A stretch of DNA of 64,000 nucleotides from NCBI RefSeq assembly GCF_026339735.1, contig NZ_JAPEQG010000001.1, forward strand, positions 1,612,001 through 1,676,000. Direction: 5' to 3'. The DNA comes from Streptomyces sp. NBC_01669 (GTDB lineage: Bacteria > Actinomycetota > Actinomycetes > Streptomycetales > Streptomycetaceae). Of the stretch, positions 35,101 to 44,985 are shown in pieces. Both the position numbers and the translations under genes were made by a program. The first letter of the stretch is position 1. Each line of letters begins with the position of its first letter. The notes under the pieces were generated by a model that searched no databases, was not told the DNA's origin, and was given only the letters and a program-made list of their open reading frames with translations.

Positions 35101-36289
35101 TGCCGAGTTTGCCGTCGGTCAGGCCCTTGCGCAGGCCGTCCCAATTGCGCTGCCGGCCCGACGGCGCAGTCCCGTCGATGACCGTCATGTCACCCGTGTC
35201 GATCGCCATCGACGCGCCGTCGACCTCGGACATCGCCTCGACGTGGCCGGTCCACTCCGGGTCGCCGGCCGTCTCGGTGTCGGAGACCATCAACCACTTC
35301 TCGGTGGGGTTGGCGGCGTTCTTGTCCTTGACGAGGGCGAAGTCGATGCCGGTGCTCGGACCGCCCTCGGGCACCTTGTGGAAGTACTCCGGGACGTAGT
35401 CGTCGCGCAGGTGCGGGGTGTAGCCGTTCGGGGAGACGATGCTGATCAGGTCGGTCTCCCGGCGGGCCGGGTCCATCTGCAGGCTGTACGAGCCGTCCGC
35501 GCCGGTCGTCGTCCAGCCGGCGCCGTCCGTGACATCGACCCCAGCCATCGCAGCTTCGCCCGCGTCACGCTTGCCGTTGCCGTTGGCGTCCTCGAAGACC
35601 GTGCCCGTGACCGTGACCGTGTCCGCGGTCGCCGCTGCCCCGTCGGCGAGCGGCGCCGCCGAGGCCACCTGGGGAGCCAGGAAGGACAGCGTCACCACGC
35701 CGACGGCGGCCAGCTTGATCCGCCCGCGGCCGGCGCGCACCCTGGCGACCAGCTGGGCGACCTGGAGCCGCCCGGTGCGGATCTGCCACACCGCGAGCAG
35801 CAGCGCGGCGGCCGCCGCGATGCCGAGCGCCACACCTGCCCACGGGAAGGTGGGAAGCGCGTGGGCACCCGATGCGTCGACGACGGGGGTCTGCGCGTTG
35901 GCATTGACCGTGGTGCCGTCGAACTCGGCGACGACCTGGGTCAGCCCGCCCTTCTGCAGCATCGCGCTCAGGTCGAGCTTGTCGACGTGGCAGCTCCACG
36001 CCAACTCGACCACCACACCGCCGGGGACGCCACCGCCGTCCCCGGCGACGCCGGAGCCGGTGGCAGGGCAGCTCGCGCTCAGCAGGTGCGACGCCCAGGC
36101 ACCTGCCTTCTGTGGTGACACCACGTCATGGTGGACGATCAGCCGCCCACTGGTGACGTTTTCCTTGGTCGATATGACGAGTTCGGCGTGCTCCGGTGAC
36201 ACATGCGCAGCAGCTGGCTGTGCACAGAAGCCCAGGATGAAGAAGAGCAGCGCAAGGCCTAGACCTGCTGCTCTACGAAGGAATCTCAT
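32108..36289 (-). CDS. 1393-residue secreted metallophosphoesterase with PQQ-type propeller and NPCBM domain
   Basis: From ATG 36289. Segments in order: signal peptide (about 1-29); a ~120-residue extracytoplasmic beta domain; a membrane helix (about 149-170, [20 protein letters not shown]); a second signal-like stretch (about 197-218, ending PQVASAAP); an SdrD-type beta domain with [14 protein letters not shown] (about 232-290); a calcineurin-like phosphoesterase (about 325-560) with IDTGD, GNHDFGG, HRSLF and AAGHNQ; a PQQ-like beta-propeller (about 715-1130) with [13 protein letters not shown] repeats; a beta sandwich; and an NPCBM sugar-binding domain (about 1258-1393). The two stacked export signals suggest that the first ~190 residues were fused from another gene. 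It probably is a cell-surface glycan-linked phosphodiesterase. Confidence 0.88.
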   Translation of the reverse strand: MRFLRRAAGLGLALLFFILGFCAQPAAAHVSPEHAELVISTKENVTSGRLIVHHDVVSPQKAGAWASHLLSASCPATGSGVAGDGGGVPGGVVVELAWSCHVDKLDLSAMLQKGGLTQVVAEFDGTTVNANAQTPVVDASGAHALPTFPWAGVALGIAAAAALLLAVWQIRTGRLQVAQLVARVRAGRGRIKLAAVGVVTLSFLAPQVASAAPLADGAAATADTVTVTGTVFEDANGNGKRDAGEAAMAGVDVTDGAGWTTTGADGSYSLQMDPARRETDLISIVSPNGYTPHLRDDYVPEYFHKVPEGGPSTGIDFALVKDKNAANPTEKWLMVSDTETAGDPEWTGHVEAMSEVDGASMAIDTGDMTVIDGTAPSGRQRNWDGLRKGLTDGKLGMPFYPVIGNHDFGGDVNSRGYGGSMEFYRRNMGPEWYSFDRNGRHIVVLEDNYDSSGLKPQLEWLREDLKRHAVGKQVLVFAHRSLFTQWGPGAGMQPTVDELAKYDVRLFAAGHNQQAEYRRGAWDRSVEINNQGTYGIDGSQPDYKILDFKDITDDPATKRNEDTGLVTGTHREFNVHDDAALVSPSQDSVHPASAKIPLEMYAEDDGRTPDNATLTIRDSRGHAVQKHKRLKFGAGNDRTGIENCYTAPGGKPETCPDARISWTRASDRIEGLAPGTYTAQMIAVDTKGKAWPTIENTFTVVPDSQLHKPKSGQDWTRQGRDEAGRSASTDNPGSELSLRWAANTGEQFNLNGSLIADGKVIVSSRAFDSPYSMMLAYDLKSGREIWRTYLDGDAESAPTLHDGKVYLTTGVGRIYALDSEDGHVVWQSIDREEQHGNTVRRYGRAGGPVSVFALAGTDQRSVAVYQDAYNIRCRDGATGSMLPGGFGGSFGWGQFHSTAIRQPGSNTAYLHDGSSNKLIAMDLATCKQLWAQDTGGGIDSHSSPVLTDPASGDPQLVTATASGVRGLDLTTGKVLWKNPSDDPWLCENGKAPVTSPAVWGDIAYVASREGFIRAYDTKAADPSKPLWETKVGYLPGESPKDDKAKVASGCAKNTGPGSPAMHALATKDYVYAGTRDGRLLVLDRAAGTLLTEYNLGGGVTSALSVSGDWVIALTDDGSVHALAANGRQRPKTSLTVTPTGTTDAQPGRAIDMSGTFNLSANGPISDVDLSVTPPSGWQVDGAKVSKPDMQDGSSIEGRWAVTPPVKADSGYYDLPVVATYHFHFPNDPVDHPVRVEKAVRVFVPPANPSGTANVSDLPFLSSSNGWGPVERDKSNGENSAGDGKALTIGGKTYAKGLGAHAASEVTVWLGSACHTFHAEVGIDDEVGGGSVAYQVLGDGKQLADTPVVRGADSARAVDADVTGVRILTLRIEDGGDGNGSDHADWADARVVCD

Positions 36290-36952
36290 GGGCAAGGACG
36301 CTAGCTTGACTGGACAACTTACCGGTCAGGAAGCGGCAATCTTCATCGAACGGTCCGCCGGAATTCACGGAAGGGCGCATGAGGTCTCCCATGGCGGCGC
36401 CCCTGCTCCACTGCCGATGGTCCTGGAGGACACGCGATACTGCCCAGAAACGGGACCGAGCACGGGTGCGCATCGTGCCAAGCCGGGTCGCTGCACACAC
36501 GCGGGGCCCGGCGTCGTTCCGACCAGACAAGGAAAACGGCCCGCCTGGGCTACCGGCGGACCGTCACGCAAGACCGGGGCTGCACGACTCGTGAAGATCC
36601 TGCCGCGGTCGCCCGGCTCGCTTTACCGCCCATCGGGCCCATACGCGGAACGAGGTCGGCATCTCAGGATGTCCAGGCCTGCGTGTGCTGTCCTGGCTTG
36701 CCTCTGCCGGGCGGATGTCCGGCGGTCGCCAGGCGGTCGCCAGGCGGTCGCCAGGCCGTCACGTGAGGGAGTTCAGCGTGGTCGAGGAGCACGTCGCCGT
36801 GCGCGATCCGGGCCGCCCGCCCGAGACGGACCGCATACGGGATATGCGTCGCCGACCGGGACGCGAAAGCGGAGGACCAGTGCGCCCAAGACCGTTCGGG
36901 GCGTGCCGGTGAGCCAGGACTCACTCCTGCTCACTGCCCAGGAACGGTTCGC
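36290..36952. other. 663-bp interval without a clear gene
   Basis: No supported coding sequence. The minus-strand promoter of the large phosphoesterase gene should lie at 36300-36340, where TTGTCCAG and an AT-richer patch occur. An 11-bp tandem triplet lies at 36721-36753. Open frames on both strands here are Arg/Pro-rich and unconvincing. Confidence 0.4.
36721..36753 (+). repeat. Three tandem copies of an 11-bp unit
   Basis: GGCGGTCGCCA repeated three times without mismatch. GGCG/CGCC symmetry lies within each unit. It is located in non-coding sequence. Confidence 0.85.
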
Positions 36953-37684
36953 TCATGACTGTGCCTCGCTTCCTTCCGGTGCGCCGTCCGCGGTGAGACC
37001 GCCTCCTGCCCCGAACACGGGCAGGAAGACGTGCTGATGGCCGTAGCCGGCCTCGATGTTCGCCACATCCAGTTCCGTGGCGCCGATGGACCAGATGACC
37101 AGCGCGCTGTCCCGCTTGGCGGTCGCACGGGTGATGAGTTGCTTGGAGAGCCGGGAGGGCGCGGCGAAGCTCAGCGCATACGTGGCTGCGACGTCGTCCA
37201 GGCCCTTCACCGCCTGGGTGAAGCCGGCGCGCCCGACGTTGTAGGAGGTGTCGCCCGACGGCGGGCTGCCGAGGGCGCTCAGCGCCGCCGTGGTTGCACG
37301 CCGCCACCCGGCGACGGTTTGGGCGCTGGGCGGCTTCGCCTTCCCCGCCCCCGGGGGCGGCATGGCGCGGTACATCTCCTGCAGTACAGGGGTGAGCTGC
37401 TTGACGAGGCCGCGCGTGGTGCCCGTGAGGACCTTCACTTCGCGCTTGTTGCGGACGGCGTCCTGGGCACGGATCTTGGCGGCGGTCGCGTGGATGGTCT
37501 CGGCCGTGCTGGGAGGACGGACCAGGACCGTTGCCGCGACGATGCCGCCCACCGCGGCCATCGACAACGCGCCGACCAGCGCCCCGCGCCGGAATGCGCG
37601 CGCACTGCCGGTGGTGGCGTCGGCCGACTGGTGGCGTCGGCGGCGGGGAAGGACGGGACGAGATGACGTGCTCGAAGCAGGCAT
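36953..37684 (-). CDS. Uncharacterised membrane-anchored protein
   Basis: 243 residues from ATG 37684, which has AAGGAG at a good distance; a longer open frame upstream is excluded. An Arg-rich cytoplasmic start (RPVLPRRRRHQSADATTGSA) precedes one transmembrane helix (about 38-58, GALVGALSMAAVGGIVAATV). A helical extracytoplasmic domain follows, containing KQLTPVLQEMYRAMPPPGAG and RLSKQLITRATAKRDSALVI. No family recognised. It lies 92 bp after the ThuA gene in the same direction, so co-transcription is likely. Confidence 0.65.
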   Translation of the reverse strand: MPASSTSSRPVLPRRRRHQSADATTGSARAFRRGALVGALSMAAVGGIVAATVLVRPPSTAETIHATAAKIRAQDAVRNKREVKVLTGTTRGLVKQLTPVLQEMYRAMPPPGAGKAKPPSAQTVAGWRRATTAALSALGSPPSGDTSYNVGRAGFTQAVKGLDDVAATYALSFAAPSRLSKQLITRATAKRDSALVIWSIGATELDVANIEAGYGHQHVFLPVFGAGGGLTADGAPEGSEAQS

Positions 37685-37776
37685 GGGCCGTACTCCTTGT
37701 CTGTGCGTGGCGTGACGGGTGGTGCCGGGTGCGGCCGGGGAGAACCCGGCCGCACCCGGCACCGTGAGTGGTGCGA

Positions 37777-40700
37777 TTACTTCCCCAGTGCCTTGTTCAC
37801 GGCGGCCACCTGGGCGGCAACCGTCTGGTAATCGGCCGCTGACAGTCCCGCCTCGGAGGCGGTGCCGCCGAGCGCGACGATCAGATACTGCGCATCGCGG
37901 TTGAGCAGCGTCCGATCGGCGGACGTCAGGGTCACGTTCGCCTTGCCCGCGATCATGGCCCGCAGCTCGTCGAGCTCCTTGATGGCCTGCTTGGCCTGAC
38001 CGCGTTCCTGTGCCTCCGCGGCCTTGTCGATCTGCCGGTGCAGCTTGTTGGCACTGCGCTGGTCGAGCTGCCCCTTGGCCACGGACTGGTCGATCAGCGC
38101 CCCCATGTCCTTGTAGGACGTGGTGACGTAGAAGGTCAGCCGGACGACGGTGGTATTGCCCGCGCTGTCGCGCGCTGTCACCACGAACGTGTGCTCCCCC
38201 AGGTCCAGTTGGCGCAGTGGCAACTGGGAGGGCGTCGTCGTGGTGACGGGCTTGCCGTCCAGGGTCGCGCTGCTGGAGGCCACTCCCGACGTGGCGTCGG
38301 CCGCGCCGACTCCGATCGACACGGTCATGCTGTCGCCGTACACGGTCTTGTCGGTCAGGCCGCTGACCAGCACCACGGGCGCAGTGCCGTCGATCTTGAG
38401 CGTGCCGGCCTTGACGGACTCAACGTTGCCCGCCTTGTCGGTCGAGCGGTAGGAGATGGTGTGAGTTCCGTCGCCGCTCACGGTGAACGCACCCGTGAAC
38501 GGCTTCCAGTCGCCGCCGTCGACCTTGTACTGCGTGGAATCGGCTCCGGAGCCGCTGCCGTCGTCGGTTTTGAGCGTCACCGAGGCGGTACCGGTCTGCC
38601 AGCCATTGTCGCCGGTGGGTCCGGCTATGGCCGCCGTGGTGACCGGCGCGGTCGCGTCGACGTTCACCTGCTTGGTCACGGCGTCGCCGGCGTTCCCGGC
38701 CAGGTCCGTCGGATGCACGACGAGCGTGTGCTTCCCGTCGGCCATCGAGACGGGCGTGGTGTATCCGACGCCGGTCTTGCCGTCGAGGTCGTACTTCAGG
38801 GCGCCGGCGCCACTGCCGGCGTCCTGGGCGGTGACCGTGGCGGTGACCGGCGAGGTGTACCAGCCGTTCTTGCCGTTCGGTGCGGCCGGGTCGAGCGTGA
38901 CAGCCGCGGTCGGCTTGTCCACGTCCACCTTCACCGTGACGCTCTGGGCCGTCTCGATGTTCCCGGCCTTGTCCACCGACCGGAAGTCCACCGTGTGGGT
39001 TCCCGTGGTGTCGATGGTCAGCGAAGCGGTGTAACGGGTGTACGAGGCCGCGCCGTCGAGCTTGAACTCGGTGCGGTCCACCCCGCTGCCGCCCGCGGCG
39101 TCGGTCGCAGCGAGTGACACCGAGACCGGCGAGACGTACCAGCCGGCCTGCCCGTCCGGGGTGCCGGGGGTCAGTGTCGCCTTGGTAACCGGGGGCGTCT
39201 TGTCCCCCGTACCCGTCGCGCCGTCGAGATGGAAGTAGTCGAACTTGGCGGTCGCCGGCGTCTGCTGGTTCACCCCGATGGCGAACACGCCGAGCGCTGA
39301 TCCCGTGTCCAGAGCGGTGTTCGTCAGCGGGGCCGACATCTCGGTCCAGCTTTTGCCGTCACTGGAGTAGAAGCCGTGATAGGTGCTGCCCTGCTTGGCG
39401 ATCCGCAGGTACCAGACGCCACCGGTCAGGTTCCTGACGTCCGGCGCGGTCGCGTCGACCTTACCGCCCGCCTCGGAGCGGAACTCGATGCGCCGGCTGG
39501 TCGCGGAATCCGCGATGTAGTCGAGCTTGACGTAGTTGTCGTCGTCGACGCGGACCATCACGCCGCCCTGCTGATAGCCCTGGTTGAAGGCGGTACCGTC
39601 GATCTTGGTCTCGATCGTCCAGTCGCCGGCCGGGGCCTTCTGCAGGATCAGGTTCTTGGGGTCGGTGTTGGGTGTGGAGAAGATGTCTCCCTTCGAGGTG
39701 GTGATCTGCAGCTGCCCGTCACTCATCCCCAACGCGGTCGGGTCGGGCCGTACGAGGGAGTTCCAGCGGCAGCCGTCCAGCGCGCTGCCGTCGAACTCGT
39801 CACCCGGGGTGGCCTGGGGGGCCGACGCGTCGGGCGTGATGTGGAACCAGTCGAAGGCCGCGTCGATCACCGGCGTGGTGCCCTTGCCGGCCAGGCTCAT
39901 CAGGCCGATCCGGGGGTTGGTGATGCCGCTGATCGGCTTGGCGCCGGGGATGTCCTTGAAGGTCGCGCCGTCCGAGGAGTACGACCCGGTGATGTTGGTG
40001 CCGTCGCTCGTCAGACGCAGGTAGACGGTGCTGGGGAAGTTCGGGCCAACGGCGGCGCTGTTGGTCTCCGAGGGGCTGCCGTTGTTCTCACGGGCGAACT
40101 GGAAGACGTTCTGCGCGGAGTCGGGCGAGCCGGAGCGGCCCTCGAACATCATCTTGGCGTAGTTGTTGTCGTCGCCGTACAGGACGAGGCCCGCCTGCTG
40201 GTAGCTCTGCACCGCGGGCAGGGTCAGTTTCGTGGTCGCCTGCCACGCGCCGGAGGGGGCCGGCTGCAGGACGATGTTGGGGGTGTCGCCTCCTGCGCCG
40301 TAGATGTCGGTGTCGCTGGTGGGTATCACCAGGCTGCCGTTCTTGACCGCGAGGTCCTGGTTCTGCCGGACGACGCTCCACCGGGTTTCGTCCAGCGAGG
40401 TGCCGTTGAACTCGTCCGACAGCTTGCCCAAGCAGCTGATGGTGGGGAGGGTGGCGGTGCCGCTGATGGTCTCTTCCTCGATGCTCGAGACCCCGAGGGC
40501 GTTGGTTGCGGTCATCTTCGCGGTGAACGGCCCGGCCTTGGTGTAGGTGTGGGTCGGGTTCTGCTCCGTGGAAGTGGCTCCGTCGCCGAAGTCCCACTTG
40601 TAGCTGAGCGCCGACCCCTGGGGGTCGATTCCACGGGCGGTGAACTTCACCGCCAGAGGCACGTCGCCGCTGAGCGGCTGCCCATCCACCATCACGAACG

Positions 40701-43700
40701 GCTGGGCGGTGCCGGCCGTCGCGCCCCTGCCGTCGAGGTGCATCCAGTTGAGCCGGAAGAGGTTCTGGGCTCCGGCGCTCGCGCCCTTGAAGACCAGGTA
40801 CAGCGTGTGGCTGCCACCAGGGTCCTTGACCGGGGCTGTGATGTAGCTGTACTCGCCCTTGCCGGCCGGTACGGCGGCGGTGGCGATCAGCGGTCCGGTG
40901 ACGCTGTCCGCGCGCGCCTCGATCGTGCCGCCGGCCAGGTTGGCCACCCGGAAGGTCAGCGAGTCGATCCGGGAGAAGTTGACGTCGCTGTAGGCGGTGT
41001 ACGACCCGTCGTTGATCCCGGCAACATCCACTTCACCGTGGGTCGGGTCGGTGGTGGCGGCCGACACGATGCTGCTGGAGGCGGCCGTGCGGAACTCCGC
41101 CTGCATCTTCTTCGGATGCAGGACGATGGTCTTCTTACCGGTCAGCGGGCTGGAGCCGCCGGCGCCGCCCTTGTCCCGGTAGGTGGTGTCCAGCACCCAG
41201 AAGATGTTTTCGGCCCCACCGTGTCCGGGCGACATCTCCGTCTGGCTGGTGCCCTGGCAGGCGTGGAACTGCTCCAGCGCGTGCGCGTGGGTCGCGTGAC
41301 CGAGGGACGCCGTCACCGTCAGCTGGGAGCAGTCGATGCCGCCGCCCGGGTTGGTCGAACCGTCCTCGGGGTCGGTGACGGTCGTGGAGAAGTCGACCTT
41401 GTCGCCCCAGTCGAACGCCCCGCCGTCGGCGGGTCCGTCGAAGGTGACGGTCGGCTCGGTGTTGCCGACGGTGATCTGCTGGGTCAGCGAGGCCGACTTG
41501 CCGGCCGTGTTGGTCACGGTCAGGCTCGCGGTGAAGTTGCCCGCAGTCGTGTAGGTGTAGGTCGGGTTCGGTTCGGTGGAGTCGACCGTGCCGTCGGCGT
41601 TGTAGTCCCACGCGTAGGTGAGCGAGCCGCCGTTGGGGTCGGTCGATCCGTTGGAGGAGAACTTCACGGTCAGCGGTGCGCTGCCGTTGGTCGGGGTGGC
41701 GGTCAGCTTGGGCACCGGCGACCGGGTGCCGTTGACGTAGTCGATGCGGTAGATGCCCGAGTCGGCGTTGTTGCCGCCGAAGCTGCTGCCCCATTCGATC
41801 ATGTAGAGCGCACCGTCGGGCCCGAACTTCATGTCCATCGGCTTGGCGAAGCTCATCCCCTTCAGGAAGGGGTTGACCTTGTTGACCGCGGACTGGTTGT
41901 CGTCGAGCTGGAACGTGTACATCTGGCTGCTGTTCCACTCGGCGAAGATCGCCTTGCCGTCGTAGTACTCGGGCCACTTTTTGTCGGAGTTCAAGGCCGC
42001 GTCGTACCGGTAGATCGGGCCGGCCATGGGAGCGCCGCCGCTCAGCGGGGGAAACTCCGCGCTGCCGTCGTAGTGGTACCAGACGGTGGCCGGGATCGGC
42101 TTGGGCAGCTGCTTGAGCCCGGTGTTGTTGGGCGAGTCGTTGACCGGGCCGTTGGTGCAGTCGTAGGGCGCACCGGACACGCCGGTGGCGTAGTCGTAGT
42201 GGATGTACGGCTGGTTGTTGGCGAGACAGAAAGGCCAGCCGTAGTTGCCCGGCTTCTGCAGGATGTTCCATTCCACCGCGTTCTTCGGGCCACGCTTGGG
42301 GTCGTCACCGCCCGCGTCCGGGCCGTAGTCCGCGACGAGCACCCGTCCGGTCTCGGGGTCGGTGCCGATCCGGAAGGGGTTGCGGAACCCCATGGCGTAG
42401 ATCTCCGGCTTGGTCTCCGCGGTACCGGGCGGGAAGAGGTTGCCCGACGGGATGCTGTAGGTCCCGTCCGCCTCGGGACGGATCCGCAGGACCTTGCCCG
42501 ACAGGGAGTTGGTGTTGCCCGATGAGCGCGCGGCGTCGGACGCCGACTTGCCCGGCCTGTAGTCCAGCGGCGCGCGGGAGTCCGTCGGGCTGCCGAAGGG
42601 GTTGGTGTTGTCGCCGGTGCTGAGCCAGAGGTTCCCGTCCTTGTCGAACAGCATGGCACCGCCGTGGTGGCAGCACGTGTCCCGCTGCACCGGCACCTTG
42701 AGCACGACCTTCTCGCTCGCCTTGTCCAGGGTGCTGTCGGAGTTGACGGTGAAGCGGGAGATCTGGTCCACCGACTCACCTGGCGGCGAGTAGAAGACGT
42801 ACAGCCAGTTGTTGGTGGCGAAGCCCGGGTCGAGCGTGAGACCGAGCATGCCGCTCTCATTGGCCGTCAGCACGTCGAGGTGCCCGGATTTCACCACCTG
42901 GTTGCTGTCCGGCAGGATGGCCTTGACGTCACCGTCGAGGCTGGCGTAGAACACCCGGCCGTCCTTGGCGACCTGCAGCATCATCGGGTCTTCCGTGTCG
43001 GTGTCCAGCGGGACCTTCTGGAAGCTCGAGGTGAGGGAGGCGGAACAGTCCGCCTGCACTGCTCCGGCGGTGGTCTGAAGGCCGCCGAGGAGCAGGTGCA
43101 GGAAGTTCGGGTCGGTGTAGCTCTCCTTCGTGTGCCCCAGGCCGGTGTACCAGGACTTGCCGCCGTCGTAGTTCTGGCACCAGGTGTTGGGGTGGTCCGT
43201 GCCCATCCCGCCGCCGCTGTACGACTTCTCGTCCAGCGAGGTCAGCACGTGGACCTTGCCGCGCGGGTTGGCCTGGTAGTCGTACCACTCATCGGTGCGC
43301 GACCACCGGCTCGGCAGTTCCTCGGTCGACGGGTGGGCCTGATCCTCCACGTTGAGCGTGGCCTGCTGTATGGAGGGGTGCGTCTTGAAATAAGCGCCGA
43401 CCAGATTGCCGTACCAGGCCCAGTTGTATCCCGAGTCGGCCGCGGCGTGGATGCCCACGAAGCCGCCGCCGTGCTCGATGTACTTCTGGAACGCGGCCTT
43501 CTCCGACTCCTGATCCAGCGGATCACCCGTGGTGGAGAGGAAGACAACCGTCTGGTACTTCGCCAGGTTCTCGTCGGTGAAGAGCGTCGCGTCCTCGGTC
43601 GTGTCGACAGCAAAGTTGTTGTCCTGACCGAGCTTCTGGATGGCGGCGATGCCGTCGGGGATCGAGTCGTGCCGGAATCCCGTGGTCTTGGAGAAGACCA

Positions 43701-43824
43701 GGACCCGGAAGGGCGGAGTGTCTCCCGTATGCGCATGTGCGGTGCCTGCCAGGCCCGCCAGCAAAGGTACGGTGAGAAGCACGGCCGTCACTGCCGCCAG
43801 CAGGCGGCTTAGTGATCGTCTCAC
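37777..43824 (-). CDS. 2015-residue secreted ThuA / sugar-dehydrogenase-like multidomain protein
   Basis: From GTG 43824 (AGGAG 6 bp upstream). Signal peptide about 1-31; ThuA-like domain about 38-255 (FRVLVFSKTTGFRHDSIPDG, GGGFVGIHAAAD); GSDH/sorbosone-dehydrogenase six-bladed propeller about 265-690 (GLTLDPGFATNNWLYVFYSP, CCHHGGAMLFDKDGNLWLST); PKD domain about 705-785; CBM6-like domain about 905-1030; second PKD about 1035-1125; two DUF1349/LamG-like domains (about 1131-1325 and 1338-1531); four Ig-like repeats with Y/W.SPV.V..TA.D.GSG signatures (about 1540-1900); and a C-terminal helical FIMAH-type domain (about 1910-2015). It should act on or bind complex glycans outside the cell. It is intact and the largest gene here. 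Confidence 0.92.
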   Translation of the reverse strand: MRRSLSRLLAAVTAVLLTVPLLAGLAGTAHAHTGDTPPFRVLVFSKTTGFRHDSIPDGIAAIQKLGQDNNFAVDTTEDATLFTDENLAKYQTVVFLSTTGDPLDQESEKAAFQKYIEHGGGFVGIHAAADSGYNWAWYGNLVGAYFKTHPSIQQATLNVEDQAHPSTEELPSRWSRTDEWYDYQANPRGKVHVLTSLDEKSYSGGGMGTDHPNTWCQNYDGGKSWYTGLGHTKESYTDPNFLHLLLGGLQTTAGAVQADCSASLTSSFQKVPLDTDTEDPMMLQVAKDGRVFYASLDGDVKAILPDSNQVVKSGHLDVLTANESGMLGLTLDPGFATNNWLYVFYSPPGESVDQISRFTVNSDSTLDKASEKVVLKVPVQRDTCCHHGGAMLFDKDGNLWLSTGDNTNPFGSPTDSRAPLDYRPGKSASDAARSSGNTNSLSGKVLRIRPEADGTYSIPSGNLFPPGTAETKPEIYAMGFRNPFRIGTDPETGRVLVADYGPDAGGDDPKRGPKNAVEWNILQKPGNYGWPFCLANNQPYIHYDYATGVSGAPYDCTNGPVNDSPNNTGLKQLPKPIPATVWYHYDGSAEFPPLSGGAPMAGPIYRYDAALNSDKKWPEYYDGKAIFAEWNSSQMYTFQLDDNQSAVNKVNPFLKGMSFAKPMDMKFGPDGALYMIEWGSSFGGNNADSGIYRIDYVNGTRSPVPKLTATPTNGSAPLTVKFSSNGSTDPNGGSLTYAWDYNADGTVDSTEPNPTYTYTTAGNFTASLTVTNTAGKSASLTQQITVGNTEPTVTFDGPADGGAFDWGDKVDFSTTVTDPEDGSTNPGGGIDCSQLTVTASLGHATHAHALEQFHACQGTSQTEMSPGHGGAENIFWVLDTTYRDKGGAGGSSPLTGKKTIVLHPKKMQAEFRTAASSSIVSAATTDPTHGEVDVAGINDGSYTAYSDVNFSRIDSLTFRVANLAGGTIEARADSVTGPLIATAAVPAGKGEYSYITAPVKDPGGSHTLYLVFKGASAGAQNLFRLNWMHLDGRGATAGTAQPFVMVDGQPLSGDVPLAVKFTARGIDPQGSALSYKWDFGDGATSTEQNPTHTYTKAGPFTAKMTATNALGVSSIEEETISGTATLPTISCLGKLSDEFNGTSLDETRWSVVRQNQDLAVKNGSLVIPTSDTDIYGAGGDTPNIVLQPAPSGAWQATTKLTLPAVQSYQQAGLVLYGDDNNYAKMMFEGRSGSPDSAQNVFQFARENNGSPSETNSAAVGPNFPSTVYLRLTSDGTNITGSYSSDGATFKDIPGAKPISGITNPRIGLMSLAGKGTTPVIDAAFDWFHITPDASAPQATPGDEFDGSALDGCRWNSLVRPDPTALGMSDGQLQITTSKGDIFSTPNTDPKNLILQKAPAGDWTIETKIDGTAFNQGYQQGGVMVRVDDDNYVKLDYIADSATSRRIEFRSEAGGKVDATAPDVRNLTGGVWYLRIAKQGSTYHGFYSSDGKSWTEMSAPLTNTALDTGSALGVFAIGVNQQTPATAKFDYFHLDGATGTGDKTPPVTKATLTPGTPDGQAGWYVSPVSVSLAATDAAGGSGVDRTEFKLDGAASYTRYTASLTIDTTGTHTVDFRSVDKAGNIETAQSVTVKVDVDKPTAAVTLDPAAPNGKNGWYTSPVTATVTAQDAGSGAGALKYDLDGKTGVGYTTPVSMADGKHTLVVHPTDLAGNAGDAVTKQVNVDATAPVTTAAIAGPTGDNGWQTGTASVTLKTDDGSGSGADSTQYKVDGGDWKPFTGAFTVSGDGTHTISYRSTDKAGNVESVKAGTLKIDGTAPVVLVSGLTDKTVYGDSMTVSIGVGAADATSGVASSSATLDGKPVTTTTPSQLPLRQLDLGEHTFVVTARDSAGNTTVVRLTFYVTTSYKDMGALIDQSVAKGQLDQRSANKLHRQIDKAAEAQERGQAKQAIKELDELRAMIAGKANVTLTSADRTLLNRDAQYLIVALGGTASEAGLSAADYQTVAAQVAAVNKALGK

Positions 43825-43880
43825 TGATGCTCCTGTGTAGTGAGTTGTGTGCACGAGATATGGAGTGCTGTGAGATGCGG

Positions 43881-43918
43881 CGGGGTGGAGGTGCGGCTGC
43901 GAATCCGCCTCCACCCCG
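43881..43918 (-). terminator. Hairpin between the Gfo/Idh remnant and the ThuA gene
   Basis: CGGGGTGGAGG (43881-43891) pairs with CCTCCACCCCG (43908-43918), extended by an inner GCGG/CCGC pair. On the plus side it is followed by TTTCG. It probably terminates the minus-strand transcript entering from 44074. Confidence 0.65.
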
Positions 43919-44073
43919 TTTCGTGCGTTCCTTGCTTACCGGCCCGACCCTGTGGAGGGGCGAACCGGCGTTCTGCGGACAGCGGCGTGGCGCCAGGCAG
44001 TGGGCCGGCCGTCGCTGTGCGGTGTGTCGTGGTGTGCTGTGTGGGTGCGTGTTGGGCGGCGGAGCCTGCCGGG

Positions 44074-44985
44074 TCACGTCGGTTCGACGCCGGTCCAGTT
44101 GCTCCCGTCGGCCGCGCTGCGCTCGACGGCGGCCAGCACACGCTGTACCTGGAGTCTGTCGGCGAACGACGGCGCGGGGTCGTCGCCGGCCGCGACGGCG
44201 AGGAGCAGGTCGCGGATCTCGTGCGTGAAACTGTGTTCGTACCCGAGCGGGTGGCCCGGCGGCCACCAGGCCGAGAGGTACGGGTGCGTCGGCTCGGTGA
44301 CGAGAATGCGCCGCATGCCGGCCGTGGCCGCGTCCTCGGTCCGGTCGTAGAACATCAGCTCGTTCAGCGACTCCAGGTCGAACCCGATCGAGCCGTCCGA
44401 GCCGTTCACCTCGATACGCAGCGCGTTCTTGCGCCCCGTGGCGAACCGGGTGGCTTCGAAGGTGGCCACGGCTCCGCCCGCGAACCGGGCGATGAACAAC
44501 GCTGCGTCGTCCACGGTCACCTGGCCGGTCTCGGCGCCACCGGCCGCGCTGAGCCCGCTCGACCGTTCCGGCAGCGGCCGCTCCTTGACGAACGTCTCGG
44601 TGAGAGCGGAGACCCCGGTGATCCGGTCTCCGGTCAGATACTGGGCGAGGTCGACGATGTGCGCTCCGATGTCACCGAGCGCTCCGGACCCGGCGTGCTC
44701 CTTGCGGAGCCGCCATGCCAGGGGGAAGTCCGGGTCGACGATCCAGTCCTGGAGGTAGACGGCCCGCACATGGCGGATCGTGCCGAGCCGGCCCGTGGCG
44801 ATGAGTTCTCGCGCCAGCGCGATCGCCGGGACCCGCCGGAAGTTGAACCCGACCATGGAGCGTATCCCGCGCCCGCGGGCGCGCTCCGCCGCTTCGGCCA
44901 TGGCGACCGCTTCGTCAAGGGTGTTGGCGAGTGGCTTCTCGTACGCCGTGGCCGCCGCGGCAACCGTCCCGGTCCGCTCTTTCAC
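44074..44985 (-). pseudogene. Gfo/Idh/MocA oxidoreductase lacking its N-terminal NAD-binding half
   Basis: The frame covers AYEKPLANTLDEAVAMAEAA (normally around residue 95), MVGFNFRRVPAIALARELI, GSGALGDIGAHIVDLAQYL and the C-terminal beta sheet, ending near SNWTGVEPT. The first ~85-90 residues, including the Rossmann GxGxxG, are absent. Immediately upstream lies the C-terminus of an RbsA-type ATPase in another frame. Without the cofactor domain the product cannot function. The remainder is intact, so the deletion may be recent. Confidence 0.85.

Noticed and set aside
36721..36753. Possible CRISPR or iteron array
   Set aside because: Only three 11-bp units without spacers. It is too short and lacks cas or rep genes.
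39376..42525. 1049-codon open frame on the plus strand
   Set aside because: Antisense to the ThuA gene. It is open only because of the GC-rich codon bias of the true gene.
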